Assembly: GCA_032251435.1 (NCBI GenBank)
Contig: JAVVEH010000043.1
Coordinates: 1-35,284, forward strand
DNA from: JAVVEH01 sp032251435
GTDB taxonomy: Bacteria; Verrucomicrobiota; Lentisphaeria; Oligosphaerales; MVZH01
Length of the DNA: 35,284 bases
Direction: 5' to 3'
A program made the position numbers and the translations under genes. Of this stretch, positions 25,667 to 34,262 are shown one piece after another. The stretch's first letter is position 1. The number at the start of each line of letters is the position of its first letter. Under the pieces are notes generated by a model. The model saw nothing but the letters and a program-made list of their open reading frames with translations. It was not told the DNA's origin and did no database searches.

Positions 25667-26632
25667 ATGCCCAAGACTATCAGGAACGGTGTGCCACAGC
25701 GTCTTTGGCGGTTGGTTCAACTCATGAAGGAAGGATGGTCCCGGGAAGAACTCATCGAAAAATTGGCGTGCTCCCCCCGCAATTTGGCGGCGGATGTCTC
25801 CCGGTTGAAGAAACAGGGCTGGACGGTTAAATACGCCCGTTCGGAAAGTCGTTATCACATCAACTTTCCCAATGTGGATGTCATCAGTTTAAAACTGTCA
25901 CCGGAAGAATTCTTTCACGTTTCCTATTTGATCAATGTCGCCCGTGATGAGGCGTTTTCCAGCTTGGGAGGGAAAGTGTCTCTGGCCTGCTCTGAACAGA
26001 CCTTGCCCGTGTACGATAGTGGACCGGGGTATGGGGTGGCCCGTCTGTCGGAACAGCTTCAAAAAACGCTGAACATCTGCCGCGAAGCCATTTTAAAACG
26101 TCGGAAACTGGCCTTTGTTTATCGGTCTCAGCATGAGAGCAAGCAGCCGGCCATCCGCCTGGTTCATCCCTATCATCTTATTCATACTCCGAATAGCTGG
26201 TACCTGATCGCCTGGAGCGAGACCCGACAGGCTTTCCGGCGGTTTAAGCTGTTAAGGATGGCGACCCTGACCTTGATGGCGGACGTTTTCAACCGTCGAA
26301 AATTTGATTTGCAGGAGTATTTGGGCGATGCCTGGTGGCTGCGGTATGACCCGGAGCGCTTGAATAACCCGTATCATGTCGAAGTGCGTTTTTTTGATGA
26401 GGCGGCTCAATCCATTAAAGAATATCAGTTCCATCCCACGCAACAGGTTCAGGATCATCCCGACGGATTCGCGGTGTTCACCTGTCAGCTTAGTTACCTG
26501 CATGAATTCGCCGGCTGGCTCATGCAGTGGCTGGGGCATATTCAGATTGTGTCCCCGCCGGAATTGACCGGGCTCATCGCCGACAAGGTCGCGGACTTCG
26601 CGAAACGCCATGACCTGTCGGCGAAGGTATGA
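25667..26632 (+). CDS. WYL-domain transcriptional regulator
   Basis: This 321-residue protein has an N-terminal helix-turn-helix (about residues 8-60: RLWRLVQLMKEGWSREELIE, then SPRNLAADVSRLKKQGW). A WYL domain follows at about 135-215, with the name-giving motif SWYLIAW at 177-183 and conserved basic residues in RRFKLLRM. A WCX-type C-terminal extension spans about 235-312. WYL proteins are DNA-binding regulators, often ligand-sensing through nucleic acids or nucleotides, and are known to accompany CRISPR-Cas systems. It has a strong ribosome binding site (AAGGAG, 7 bases before ATG). It is the first gene of the co-directional run leading into cas12a, 37 bases before the HIRAN gene. I infer a regulator of this locus, possibly autoregulated through the repeats upstream. 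Confidence 0.9.
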   Translation: MPKTIRNGVPQRLWRLVQLMKEGWSREELIEKLACSPRNLAADVSRLKKQGWTVKYARSESRYHINFPNVDVISLKLSPEEFFHVSYLINVARDEAFSSLGGKVSLACSEQTLPVYDSGPGYGVARLSEQLQKTLNICREAILKRRKLAFVYRSQHESKQPAIRLVHPYHLIHTPNSWYLIAWSETRQAFRRFKLLRMATLTLMADVFNRRKFDLQEYLGDAWWLRYDPERLNNPYHVEVRFFDEAAQSIKEYQFHPTQQVQDHPDGFAVFTCQLSYLHEFAGWLMQWLGHIQIVSPPELTGLIADKVADFAKRHDLSAKV

Positions 26633-26669
26633 AAGAGAACAGAATGGGAACGGTGCCCCGGAGATACGT

Positions 26670-27878
26670 ATGACTGCTAAAAAAATACGGTTGAAAACAG
26701 TAAAAGAAGATTGGCGATATTTGGGGCACATTCCGACCAAACTGGTCGGCTGGCAGTACTGTGGCAATGTCACCGTGAGAGTTGGTGAGGTTGTTCATTT
26801 CGCCCTCGGGCCGGACAATCCTGTCGACAGTGACGCCATAATGGCTTTGAACGGCAAAAACCGGGGAGTCGCCTATCTGCCCCGCTATGACGCGGCGGTT
26901 CTCGCACCCGCTATTCGGGAGGGGCGGGTTGTATTAAAGGGTGTGATAGAATCGTGGGGCCGCTCCTCTTCTTCGCATTCGGGTTTGTCCTCAATGAAGC
27001 TTCGTCTGGAAATTTACGGCGGGGGAAAATGCCTCCAATGGTTCAGAAAGGCCAAGCCGGTGACGGCGGATGATATGCTGCATAATATGCTGCTGGAGGT
27101 TTGGAAGCAGGCTGACATTCTATCCGCGGACACGATTCGGGAAACACGGGATTTATTTAGGGACACGATTCATCATGGCGACGCGTCTCCACGGACCGCA
27201 TTGATTTACCGTCTTTTACGCGGTAAAGCCGCTGACCGTGAACAAGACGAGATGAATGGTTTCCGTGCGGTCATCCTGGATTTCCTCGCTGGTGTCGACA
27301 TTCGTTCTGACTTGACCTTCGGGATTCAGACATCTTGGGAACGGGACGATTCCTTGCATTATCTGGGAACACTCCCGTTTCCATACATGAAAAAACCAGT
27401 GGATGTTCAAGAAAGCCGATGTGTCATTCCCATTTACCCCCGGGGATATGCCGCTCTTCCGCCGCCTGCGGATACAGGCGCGGAGCCCGCGGCACCGGCA
27501 TGTGTGGAGTCCGCGGACTTTACCGACGAGACATTGGTGAATCAGTTGGCCTATCCAGCGGGAGCTTGTGGCGCGGTGTTCGTGCGGGGTGGACAGGTGC
27601 TGGGCATGGAATTACACGCGTCCGCCGCCGCTATGGAAGTGGAATGGTTCCAGACCTTGAAACGGGTGTTTCAGCGTGCCTGGTCGGACGATCCCGTCCC
27701 CTGGCCAAATTCCGTCACCGATCCCGCCGCGTTGATCGCCGCCGCCCCATTGCGGGTGAGCGGGCATGCGGATGGGGCGCGGATCATCAGATTCAGTTCT
27801 CCGGTTGATTGCCTGGCGGTGATCACACCGGACATGAAATTGAGGCGCCTGGCCCTGGAAAATCCGGGTTTGGAATGA
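26670..27878 (+). CDS. HIRAN-domain protein, candidate Cas12a accessory
   Basis: This 402-residue protein has a HIRAN domain at about residues 17-100: VGWQYCGNVTVRVGEVVHFA, then GPDNPVDSDAIMAL and RGVAYLPRYDA, matching the family pattern (G-x-x-y ... EPdNpyDpnAI ... iGYlp). HIRAN domains, best known from the HLTF/Rad5 remodellers, recognise DNA ends and stalled forks. The C-terminal half (about 240-402), containing GACGAVFVRGGQVLGMELH, looks like the ARPP-type domain found beside phosphatase and ADP-ribosylglycohydrolase genes, but I am less sure of that. There is no helicase or nuclease motif. The ATG at 26670 follows GGAG by about 7 bases. The gene ends 53 bases before cas12a on the same strand, so an operon is likely. 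A role in Cas12a interference, adaptation or control is inference. Confidence 0.8.
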   Translation: MTAKKIRLKTVKEDWRYLGHIPTKLVGWQYCGNVTVRVGEVVHFALGPDNPVDSDAIMALNGKNRGVAYLPRYDAAVLAPAIREGRVVLKGVIESWGRSSSSHSGLSSMKLRLEIYGGGKCLQWFRKAKPVTADDMLHNMLLEVWKQADILSADTIRETRDLFRDTIHHGDASPRTALIYRLLRGKAADREQDEMNGFRAVILDFLAGVDIRSDLTFGIQTSWERDDSLHYLGTLPFPYMKKPVDVQESRCVIPIYPRGYAALPPPADTGAEPAAPACVESADFTDETLVNQLAYPAGACGAVFVRGGQVLGMELHASAAAMEVEWFQTLKRVFQRAWSDDPVPWPNSVTDPAALIAAAPLRVSGHADGARIIRFSSPVDCLAVITPDMKLRRLALENPGLE

Positions 27879-27931
27879 CATCTTGAGGATACTCCATAGT
27901 TGAATGAATTGAAAATAGAAAGGATGAACTG

Positions 27932-30900
27932 ATGGCGACTACAAACACCTTAGCGGCATTTACCAATCAATACAGTCTGTCTAAGACACTTCGGTTTGAG
28001 CTGAAACCGATTGGTAGAACGGCTGAATGGATTGAAAAGCATGACATCATCGGCGTGAAGGATGATGAGCTGATCGGTAAAGACGCGGAAAAGGCAAAAC
28101 ATTACAAATACGCCAAGCGTATGCTGGATGCCATGCACCGGGTGTTTATTGAAGACGCATTGGGGTTGGTTGAGGATCCGGAAATTGCGGTAAAGTTGGA
28201 AGGTGAATTTGTTAAACTGCAAATACAGGATGAACCGCAAATTGGCAAAGATTTGAGAAATATCTTTAAGAGCATCCTGGACGCAACAGCTAACCGCTGG
28301 ATTGAAGACTATCAGCGGGAAATGCCCGCGTTTTGGCGTGCGGATATTGCGGAAGTGGAAGAAAAACTTTCAGCGGAAGCCAACAATCAGCAGAAGAAAA
28401 GGTATGACAGCGCGGTAAAAGCCATTCAGAAGAAAATTGCCTCCCCGGACAAGGTGATAAAGAAGAGAGACATTTCGGTCATGCACTCAAACGAGGAAGC
28501 GCTTCGTTTGCTGGAATGGAAGATCCGGTCGGGAGTCGTGCGACTCACATTCAAAGAACTCGATCAAGGGGAAAGCGAAAATCTTATTCCCGCGGAAACC
28601 CTTTGTGGATTTCTCCGCCAGTTTCACAAGTTTTCCACCTATTTCACCGGTTTCAACGAAAACCGTCAAAACATCTATGATTTGACAGGTGACAAAGCGA
28701 CCTCGATCATCAACCGGACAATCAATGAAAACCTGGCTTTTCATTTTGCCAATTTGGCAAAATGGAAAACGCTAAATAATTCATTAGCAAACCAAGCGGA
28801 AACATTTGCCAAAAAAGGCTTTGATCCACAATCACTTTTAGCTGAAATCGAAGGGAAGCTAGGCTTTTCCGCCGAGGAATTCTTCTCGTTAAAGACATTC
28901 TGCCAGTCCATGAACCAAACCGGCATCGACCGGTATAACGAAATTGTCGGGGGGCAGGCAAGTCTTGAGGGTGGTGAAAAGGCAAAGGGGATCAACGAAT
29001 TCATCAACCTATGCCGTCAGCAGGCTGGTGCCAAGCGTCAGCAGTTTCCCCCTATGCAGAAACTTTATAAACAGATCTTAAGCAAATCAGACCGTACTTT
29101 TATTCAGGAATTTTCGGATGACAAAGACCTGCTTCAGGCCATTGAAAAGTTTCACACAGAGTATTTCGCCACGCCGAATAATAAAGAAAAAAGCATCTTT
29201 GTGGAGTTTGCGGATATGACACAACAGCTTGCCAGTGATCTGAGTGGCGAGTATGACACCCTTTTTCTGGCTAGTGATAAGGTGACATTTGTCTCCAATT
29301 TGTTGACCGGACACTGGAAGAATCTAAATGACGAACTGTTTGAACTGCTTGGAGAAACAGAGTTCAATAAACGAAAAAATAAGTATTTCACATTCGCGGA
29401 GCTCGCTCAGGCGCTTGTTGAGGGGGTAAAAGGAGAGCGTTTCACCGTGGCTCCAGAGTTTGCGGGCGATACTCTGATCAGCATTTTTCTAAATCGGTTC
29501 GGAACAATGCTGAAGATGGCTGAATCCGCCTGGGTGGACCTGTTCAACAGTGGTGTTCTGCGGCTGGAAAAACTGGATATTAACCGGACCAAGCCCGGTG
29601 ACAAGGGATTTGAACAGGTAGCATTGATCAAAGCGTTTCTCGATGCCACCATCGCCCTTGCCGGTTGGGTCCGCGACTGGCAGGCAAATAAGGAGATACT
29701 GAAGGTGGATGCCCGGAATCGGGTTTGGTATGACCACCTTGACGCGTTCATCAACATATTCCAAATCATCAGCTTGTACAATATGACCCGCAATCATGTC
29801 AGTAAAAAACCGGGTGCTGTTGAAAAAGTCAAAATAACTTTTGAAAAGAGCACATTACTCAACGGATTCGTTGATTCCCATACAGCCTCAGACAACGCTA
29901 CTCAATATTGCGGGTATTTATTTAGAAAATTAAACAAAGAGTTTTCCGAGTATGAATATTTCCTTGGAATTTCGTTGAATCCGAAACTGTTTCGCTGTCA
30001 TTCGCAGAATGAAATCCCGAAAGAAGACCGGAGTGAATATGAGAGGCTTGAATATTATCAACCCAAAAGCACCACTTTTTTCAGTGGCCAGTATTCGAAA
30101 AATAAAGAGGCGTTAGTTGAATGTTTGAGGAAGGCGTTGGGAAAAGTTAAAACCAAGGTGTCAAAGGCCCTTGAAGAAGAGAAGGAAATCCAGGCTGAAT
30201 TTGATAAAATCCTGAAAGCTGACAACAAAGGGGGAATAACTCCCTCTGCTATTATCGAAAGAGTTAACAGGGGAAAGTTTTTTCAAAGTGTCTGGGCTGA
30301 TGCCGCCGTAAATGAATTTTTTGCGGAGACAATAGAGGAAATGAAAAACAACTGTGACTGCTTTGTCAATCGGAATCCGCAGCTGAGAAAAATAAAGAAT
30401 GAAAACTATTCAGGCCATGAGGGATTTAAGAAAATTGTTACTGATTTACAAGACGTTGCCGCATCAAATAAAGTGTTCAACTACTTTTTTATAAGTCAGG
30501 CAGAATATGACAATTCCGCAAATAATGCCGAAAAACCTCTTTACATGTTCAGAATACGTAATAAAGATCTGGATTTCTGTGAAAAGGCCGGGGAAAATAA
30601 ACGTAATTCCCAAAAGCGTGGGAAAGACAATCTTCACACCATGTATTTCAAGGCATTAATGTCAGGAAAACAGAGTACTTTTGACCTGGGAAAAGGAGAA
30701 CTGTTTTTCAGGAAAGCCAGATCCAGCAAAAAGAAAAGTTTTGCTCATAAACAGGGAGATGTGTTGAAGCATAAGGCATTTTCCGACGTGTGGGGAAACT
30801 TGGGCAGTCCCGTACCTGAGGTGTTGGAATGGGAAGAATTGAGTCGCCTCAAAAAACAAATAGAGATATGTGAGAATCAAGTTCTATTTAACGGGCAGGT

Positions 30901-32338
30901 TATCGGCAGAAAATGTGAATATGAATTACAAAAAGACCGGCGTTTCAACGAACATAGATACTTTTTGCATTTGTCAGCATTACTGAATTATGCCAGCAAA
31001 GATATTTCATCTAGAGATTTCAATAATCAGGTCCGGGAATTTTTGAAAGACAACCCGGATGTCAATGTTATTGGCATTGATCGCGGTGAGAAGCATTTGC
31101 TTTACCATTCAGTGGTTAATCAGGCGGGAGAGATCATCGAGCAAGGCAGTTTGAATGAAATTGCCAATGGTTTCAAACCGCAGGGAGAGACTAGGGAACG
31201 AAGCATCGACTATCATGCGAAATTAGATGCCGTCGAGAAAAAACGTGACCTCGCCCGCAAAAGCTGGAGTATGATCGAAAACATCAAGGAACTGAAAGCC
31301 GGTTATTTGTCGCAGGTGGTTCACACTCTGGCGGAAATGATTATCAAGCACAATGCTATCGTGGTGCTGGAAGATTTGAATGTCGGCTTTAAACGCGGAC
31401 GCTTTGGAGTTGAAAAACAGATCTATCAGAAATTTGAGAAAGCTCTAATCGATAAATTGAACTACCTTGTCTTCAAAGATTGCGGAGATCGCGATAAAGC
31501 CGGGCATTTCCTCAATGCCTATCAGTTGACCAACAAGTTCGAGAGTTTTCAGAAAATGGGCAAGCAGAGCGGAATACTATTTTACACTACCGCCTCCTAT
31601 ACATCAACGACCGATCCGGTCACCGGGTTTCTTAAAAATATCTATGTCACCTACCAAAGTGTGGAGAAAAGTGTGGCGTTTTGGAACAGTTTTGATTCCA
31701 TTGTCTACAACGCTAACTTGGATCGCTTCGAGTTCACCTATACGCTGGGCCGCGTGATCAGCAAAAACATGAATCGGGAGACGGATGAAAAAGAGAATCA
31801 GCTGGTGAAACGCGCTTGGACGGTGTGTTCCTGTGTGACACGTTCCCGATACGTCAAGGCTGAAAAGCAGACCGAGGAGCAGAAGCAGAGCACTTCATCT
31901 GAACAAATCGGCAGAAAAGGTCGGCACGAAACGTTTGAGTTGAACCTGGAGTTGAAAAAGCTACTGTCCGATAACGACATTGATTTCAGTAGCAATTCTG
32001 ATATTCAAGCCGCTTTGGCTGCAAAGTCCGAGAAAAGCAATGCCTCATTCCAAAGATCCATGATCTATTATTTCAATTCCATTCTCACCCTCCGTGTCAC
32101 TGACGGAACCAAGGACAAAGGAACCTCGGAAAACGATTTTATTCTTTCCCCGGTGGAGCCATTTTTCGATTCCCGTCACGCGAACCCCGCTCAACCGGAA
32201 AACGGCGACGCCAACGGAGCCTACAATATCGCCCGTAAAGGCATCTGTATCCTCCAGAAAATCAATGCCGCCGATGACGTTTCCAAAGTGAATCCCGGAG
32301 TGTCGAAGCAGGAATGGCAGAACTTCGTACAGGGATAA
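27932..32338 (+). CDS. cas12a: CRISPR-associated endonuclease Cas12a (Cpf1), enlarged variant
   Basis: This 1468-residue type V-A effector binds crRNA, processes the array transcript and cuts target DNA. The start ATG follows AAAGGA. FTNQYSLSKTLRFELKPIG is the family N-terminus. The RuvC residues are D1050 (IGIDRGE), E1147 (VLEDLN) and D1426 (GDANGAYN); the Nuc arginine is R1388. The four FnCas12a crRNA-processing residues have equivalents H939, K948, K1001 and F1005. It is about 170 residues longer than FnCas12a. Extra segments lie before and within the WED/PI region, including about 36 residues between K948 and K1001, and about 30 within the Nuc region. The PAM-loop GW-x-x-NK is replaced by NGFVDSH (644-650), so the PAM may differ from TTTV. 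The frame is intact. Codon use is more A-rich than in the genes to the left, which suggests transfer. Confidence 0.98.
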   Translation: MATTNTLAAFTNQYSLSKTLRFELKPIGRTAEWIEKHDIIGVKDDELIGKDAEKAKHYKYAKRMLDAMHRVFIEDALGLVEDPEIAVKLEGEFVKLQIQDEPQIGKDLRNIFKSILDATANRWIEDYQREMPAFWRADIAEVEEKLSAEANNQQKKRYDSAVKAIQKKIASPDKVIKKRDISVMHSNEEALRLLEWKIRSGVVRLTFKELDQGESENLIPAETLCGFLRQFHKFSTYFTGFNENRQNIYDLTGDKATSIINRTINENLAFHFANLAKWKTLNNSLANQAETFAKKGFDPQSLLAEIEGKLGFSAEEFFSLKTFCQSMNQTGIDRYNEIVGGQASLEGGEKAKGINEFINLCRQQAGAKRQQFPPMQKLYKQILSKSDRTFIQEFSDDKDLLQAIEKFHTEYFATPNNKEKSIFVEFADMTQQLASDLSGEYDTLFLASDKVTFVSNLLTGHWKNLNDELFELLGETEFNKRKNKYFTFAELAQALVEGVKGERFTVAPEFAGDTLISIFLNRFGTMLKMAESAWVDLFNSGVLRLEKLDINRTKPGDKGFEQVALIKAFLDATIALAGWVRDWQANKEILKVDARNRVWYDHLDAFINIFQIISLYNMTRNHVSKKPGAVEKVKITFEKSTLLNGFVDSHTASDNATQYCGYLFRKLNKEFSEYEYFLGISLNPKLFRCHSQNEIPKEDRSEYERLEYYQPKSTTFFSGQYSKNKEALVECLRKALGKVKTKVSKALEEEKEIQAEFDKILKADNKGGITPSAIIERVNRGKFFQSVWADAAVNEFFAETIEEMKNNCDCFVNRNPQLRKIKNENYSGHEGFKKIVTDLQDVAASNKVFNYFFISQAEYDNSANNAEKPLYMFRIRNKDLDFCEKAGENKRNSQKRGKDNLHTMYFKALMSGKQSTFDLGKGELFFRKARSSKKKSFAHKQGDVLKHKAFSDVWGNLGSPVPEVLEWEELSRLKKQIEICENQVLFNGQVIGRKCEYELQKDRRFNEHRYFLHLSALLNYASKDISSRDFNNQVREFLKDNPDVNVIGIDRGEKHLLYHSVVNQAGEIIEQGSLNEIANGFKPQGETRERSIDYHAKLDAVEKKRDLARKSWSMIENIKELKAGYLSQVVHTLAEMIIKHNAIVVLEDLNVGFKRGRFGVEKQIYQKFEKALIDKLNYLVFKDCGDRDKAGHFLNAYQLTNKFESFQKMGKQSGILFYTTASYTSTTDPVTGFLKNIYVTYQSVEKSVAFWNSFDSIVYNANLDRFEFTYTLGRVISKNMNRETDEKENQLVKRAWTVCSCVTRSRYVKAEKQTEEQKQSTSSEQIGRKGRHETFELNLELKKLLSDNDIDFSSNSDIQAALAAKSEKSNASFQRSMIYYFNSILTLRVTDGTKDKGTSENDFILSPVEPFFDSRHANPAQPENGDANGAYNIARKGICILQKINAADDVSKVNPGVSKQEWQNFVQG

Positions 32339-32341
32339 AAT

Positions 32342-32902
32342 GTGGAGCCATATCTTTGCATCACCCAGCTAAACGACTTCGTCTTCTGCCCTAGGTCGAT
32401 TTATTTTCATAATATCTACCAACAGAATTATGGAACGGAAACATATCACAAGACCTGGCAGAAGAGGGGGCAGGCCGCGCACAGGGCGGTCGACGAAGGC
32501 GCCTATTCCAGCCGTAAGGACATTCTTCAAGGACTGCCGGTCTACTCTACCCGGTATAATCTCGGAGGGAAAATCGACACTCTGGATCTGCGCACAGGTG
32601 AGTTGGTGGAGCGCAAGTATTCGGTGACGAAAATTTACGATGGTTTCCGCTATCAGGTTTACGCCCAATATTTCGCCCTGACCGAAATGGGATACGATGT
32701 CTGCTCCGCAAAAATTTATTCAAAAAAGAGCAACAAAAGCTATCCGATCCCATTGCCGGGACATGAAGAAAAACAGGAATTCGAGGAATTGCTTGAACGA
32801 ATAAAAGGGTTTACGCTTGACGCGCCGTTTTTTCAGAACCCGCGAAAGTGCATGCACTGCATCTACAATATGATGTGCGACATATACACGGGAGAGGAAT
32901 GA
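32342..32902 (+). CDS. cas4: CRISPR-associated protein Cas4
   Basis: This 186-residue RecB-like nuclease trims prespacers and helps select PAM-bearing ones during spacer acquisition with Cas1-Cas2. The iron-sulfur cluster cysteines are C16 (FVFCPRS) and C170, C173 and C179 (CMHCIYNMMC). Nuclease residues include H47, D79 (GGKID) and E90-x-K92 (VERK), followed by a QVYAQYFAL motif. The start is GTG at 32342, three bases past the cas12a stop; an ATG two bases earlier is out of frame. The AGGGA at the end of cas12a serves as ribosome binding site. The 3' end overlaps cas1 by four bases. Confidence 0.95.
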   Translation: MEPYLCITQLNDFVFCPRSIYFHNIYQQNYGTETYHKTWQKRGQAAHRAVDEGAYSSRKDILQGLPVYSTRYNLGGKIDTLDLRTGELVERKYSVTKIYDGFRYQVYAQYFALTEMGYDVCSAKIYSKKSNKSYPIPLPGHEEKQEFEELLERIKGFTLDAPFFQNPRKCMHCIYNMMCDIYTGEE

Positions 32903-33876
32903 TGTTGTCTTTGCCAGATTTCAATTACAAACAATGTCTCATTTTCGCTCCCGCGGAAAAACACGCCACAATGAAATTCAGGGCGGATAATATCATTATC
33001 GAAGACGATGAGGGAAAGGTGGTGATGCAGCACTCCTGTCACCGGATTTTCGCCCTGTTTGTGGTTGGCAACATTTCGCTGACCAATGTGGTCCTCCAAA
33101 AAGCGAAAAGGTTTGCCTTTCCGGTGCTGCTGCTATCCAGAAACATGCGGTTGGATACGTATTTCAACAACCGTGCGGAAGGCAATTTTCTAGTCAGAAA
33201 AAAACAATACACGGCAGGCGAAAAAAATGTGTTGATTGCCCGGCAAATTGTCAGCCAGAAAATTGCCAATCAGATTTCGTTGCTGTCAAATCTACGTCAG
33301 AAGGCCAAGGCCGACAGAACCGCGATCAAAAAACTGAAGGAGTTGACTCCTTTGTCCGCCGGACACAGCAAGGAACTTTTAGGGATTGAAGGCACAGCGA
33401 GCAAGCTGTTCTTTCCGGCTTATTTCCGTCCTCTAAACTGGATTGGCCGCGAACCTCGAACAAAGAGGGACATCAACAATCTTCTGCTTGACATTGGCTA
33501 CACCTACCTGTTCCATTTTGTCGAAGCGATGGCGGCGCTTTACGGCTTTGATGTCTACTGCGGTTTTTATCACACTTTTTTCTATCAAAGAAAATCGTTG
33601 ATTTGCGATTTGGTTGAACCATTCCGCTGCATTATCGATCAACGCCTGAGGAAATCCCACAACTTGGGACAGATCGATGAAAAAGATTTTTTCATCAAGA
33701 ATAATCAATACCAACTGAGCTACAAAAAGCAGGGGAAATACACCAAAATATTCTTCACGGAAATCCTCAAATATAAACAAGATATTTTCCTGTTTGTCCA
33801 AAGCTACTACCGGTGGTTCATGAAAGACAAGCCTTTCGCGCAGTTCCCGATATTTTCAATCGTCAGGCAGGGGTGA
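32899..33876 (+). CDS. cas1: CRISPR-associated integrase Cas1
   Basis: This 325-residue Cas1 integrates new spacers as a complex with Cas2. The metal-binding residues are E164 (GIEGTASK), H225 (GFYHTFF) and D237/E240 (CDLVEPFR), in normal order and spacing. The N-terminal beta domain and C-terminal helical domain have usual lengths. The chosen ATG at 32899 overlaps the cas4 stop (ATGA) and follows GGGAGAGGA. The frame is open 17 codons further upstream inside cas4, but that part is not family-like. The 3' end lies three bases before cas2. Confidence 0.96.
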   Translation: MMLSLPDFNYKQCLIFAPAEKHATMKFRADNIIIEDDEGKVVMQHSCHRIFALFVVGNISLTNVVLQKAKRFAFPVLLLSRNMRLDTYFNNRAEGNFLVRKKQYTAGEKNVLIARQIVSQKIANQISLLSNLRQKAKADRTAIKKLKELTPLSAGHSKELLGIEGTASKLFFPAYFRPLNWIGREPRTKRDINNLLLDIGYTYLFHFVEAMAALYGFDVYCGFYHTFFYQRKSLICDLVEPFRCIIDQRLRKSHNLGQIDEKDFFIKNNQYQLSYKKQGKYTKIFFTEILKYKQDIFLFVQSYYRWFMKDKPFAQFPIFSIVRQG

Positions 33877-33879
33877 AGG

Positions 33880-34155
33880 TTGCTTTTAATCGTATATGAC
33901 ATTCATGTGGACAAGCTGCGGACAAAGTTTTCAAAGTTCTTGAGCCGTTTTGGCCGCCGTGTTCAGTATTCAGTATTTGAAATTAAAAACAGCCCACGAA
34001 TAGTTGATAACATCCGAACCGAAATAAAAACAAAATTTGAAAAACAGTTCACTCAGGGAGACAGCGTACTGGTGTTCAGCATTCCCGACACTGCCGATAT
34101 TCTGCGGTTTGGTTATCCGGTAAATGAAGAAACTGACTTCCTGCTCTTTGAATAA
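33880..34155 (+). CDS. cas2: CRISPR-associated protein Cas2
   Basis: This 91-residue protein has a ferredoxin-like fold and forms the dimeric core of the Cas1-Cas2 integrase. It begins MLLIVYDIHVDKLRTKF, with the conserved aspartate D7 after the first strand, and contains RVQYSVFEI, the second conserved strand. The start is TTG at 33880, three bases after the cas1 stop, with AGGGG six bases upstream. No in-frame ATG exists near the N-terminus, so TTG is well supported. It is the last protein gene before the array. Confidence 0.94.
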   Translation: MLLIVYDIHVDKLRTKFSKFLSRFGRRVQYSVFEIKNSPRIVDNIRTEIKTKFEKQFTQGDSVLVFSIPDTADILRFGYPVNEETDFLLFE

Positions 34156-34262
34156 CGCGAACCTGAGTCTTAATTTTTGCCCGGTGTGCTTATTTTTATG
34201 TTTCGCCTCCTTTCTTTTCGGATAAAAACCATTAAATTCCTTCTCACATGGGTGACTTTACT
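34156..34262 (+). promoter_or_regulatory. CRISPR leader
   Basis: This 107-base AT-rich stretch lies between the cas2 stop and the first repeat, on the side expected for new spacer insertion given the repeat orientation. It should hold the array promoter and integration signals. I could not single out a convincing -35/-10 pair. The bases next to the first repeat (ACATGGGTGACTTTACT) may be the leader-anchoring site. Confidence 0.7.

Noticed and set aside
27932..32338. Possibility that Cas12a is frameshifted or catalytically dead
   Set aside because: One continuous frame carries RuvC D1050, E1147 and D1426 and Nuc R1388 in correct order and spacing.
32848..32898. Upstream start of cas1 inside cas4
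   Set aside because: The added 17 residues do not match Cas1, and the ATG at 32899 overlaps the cas4 stop in the usual ATGA arrangement.
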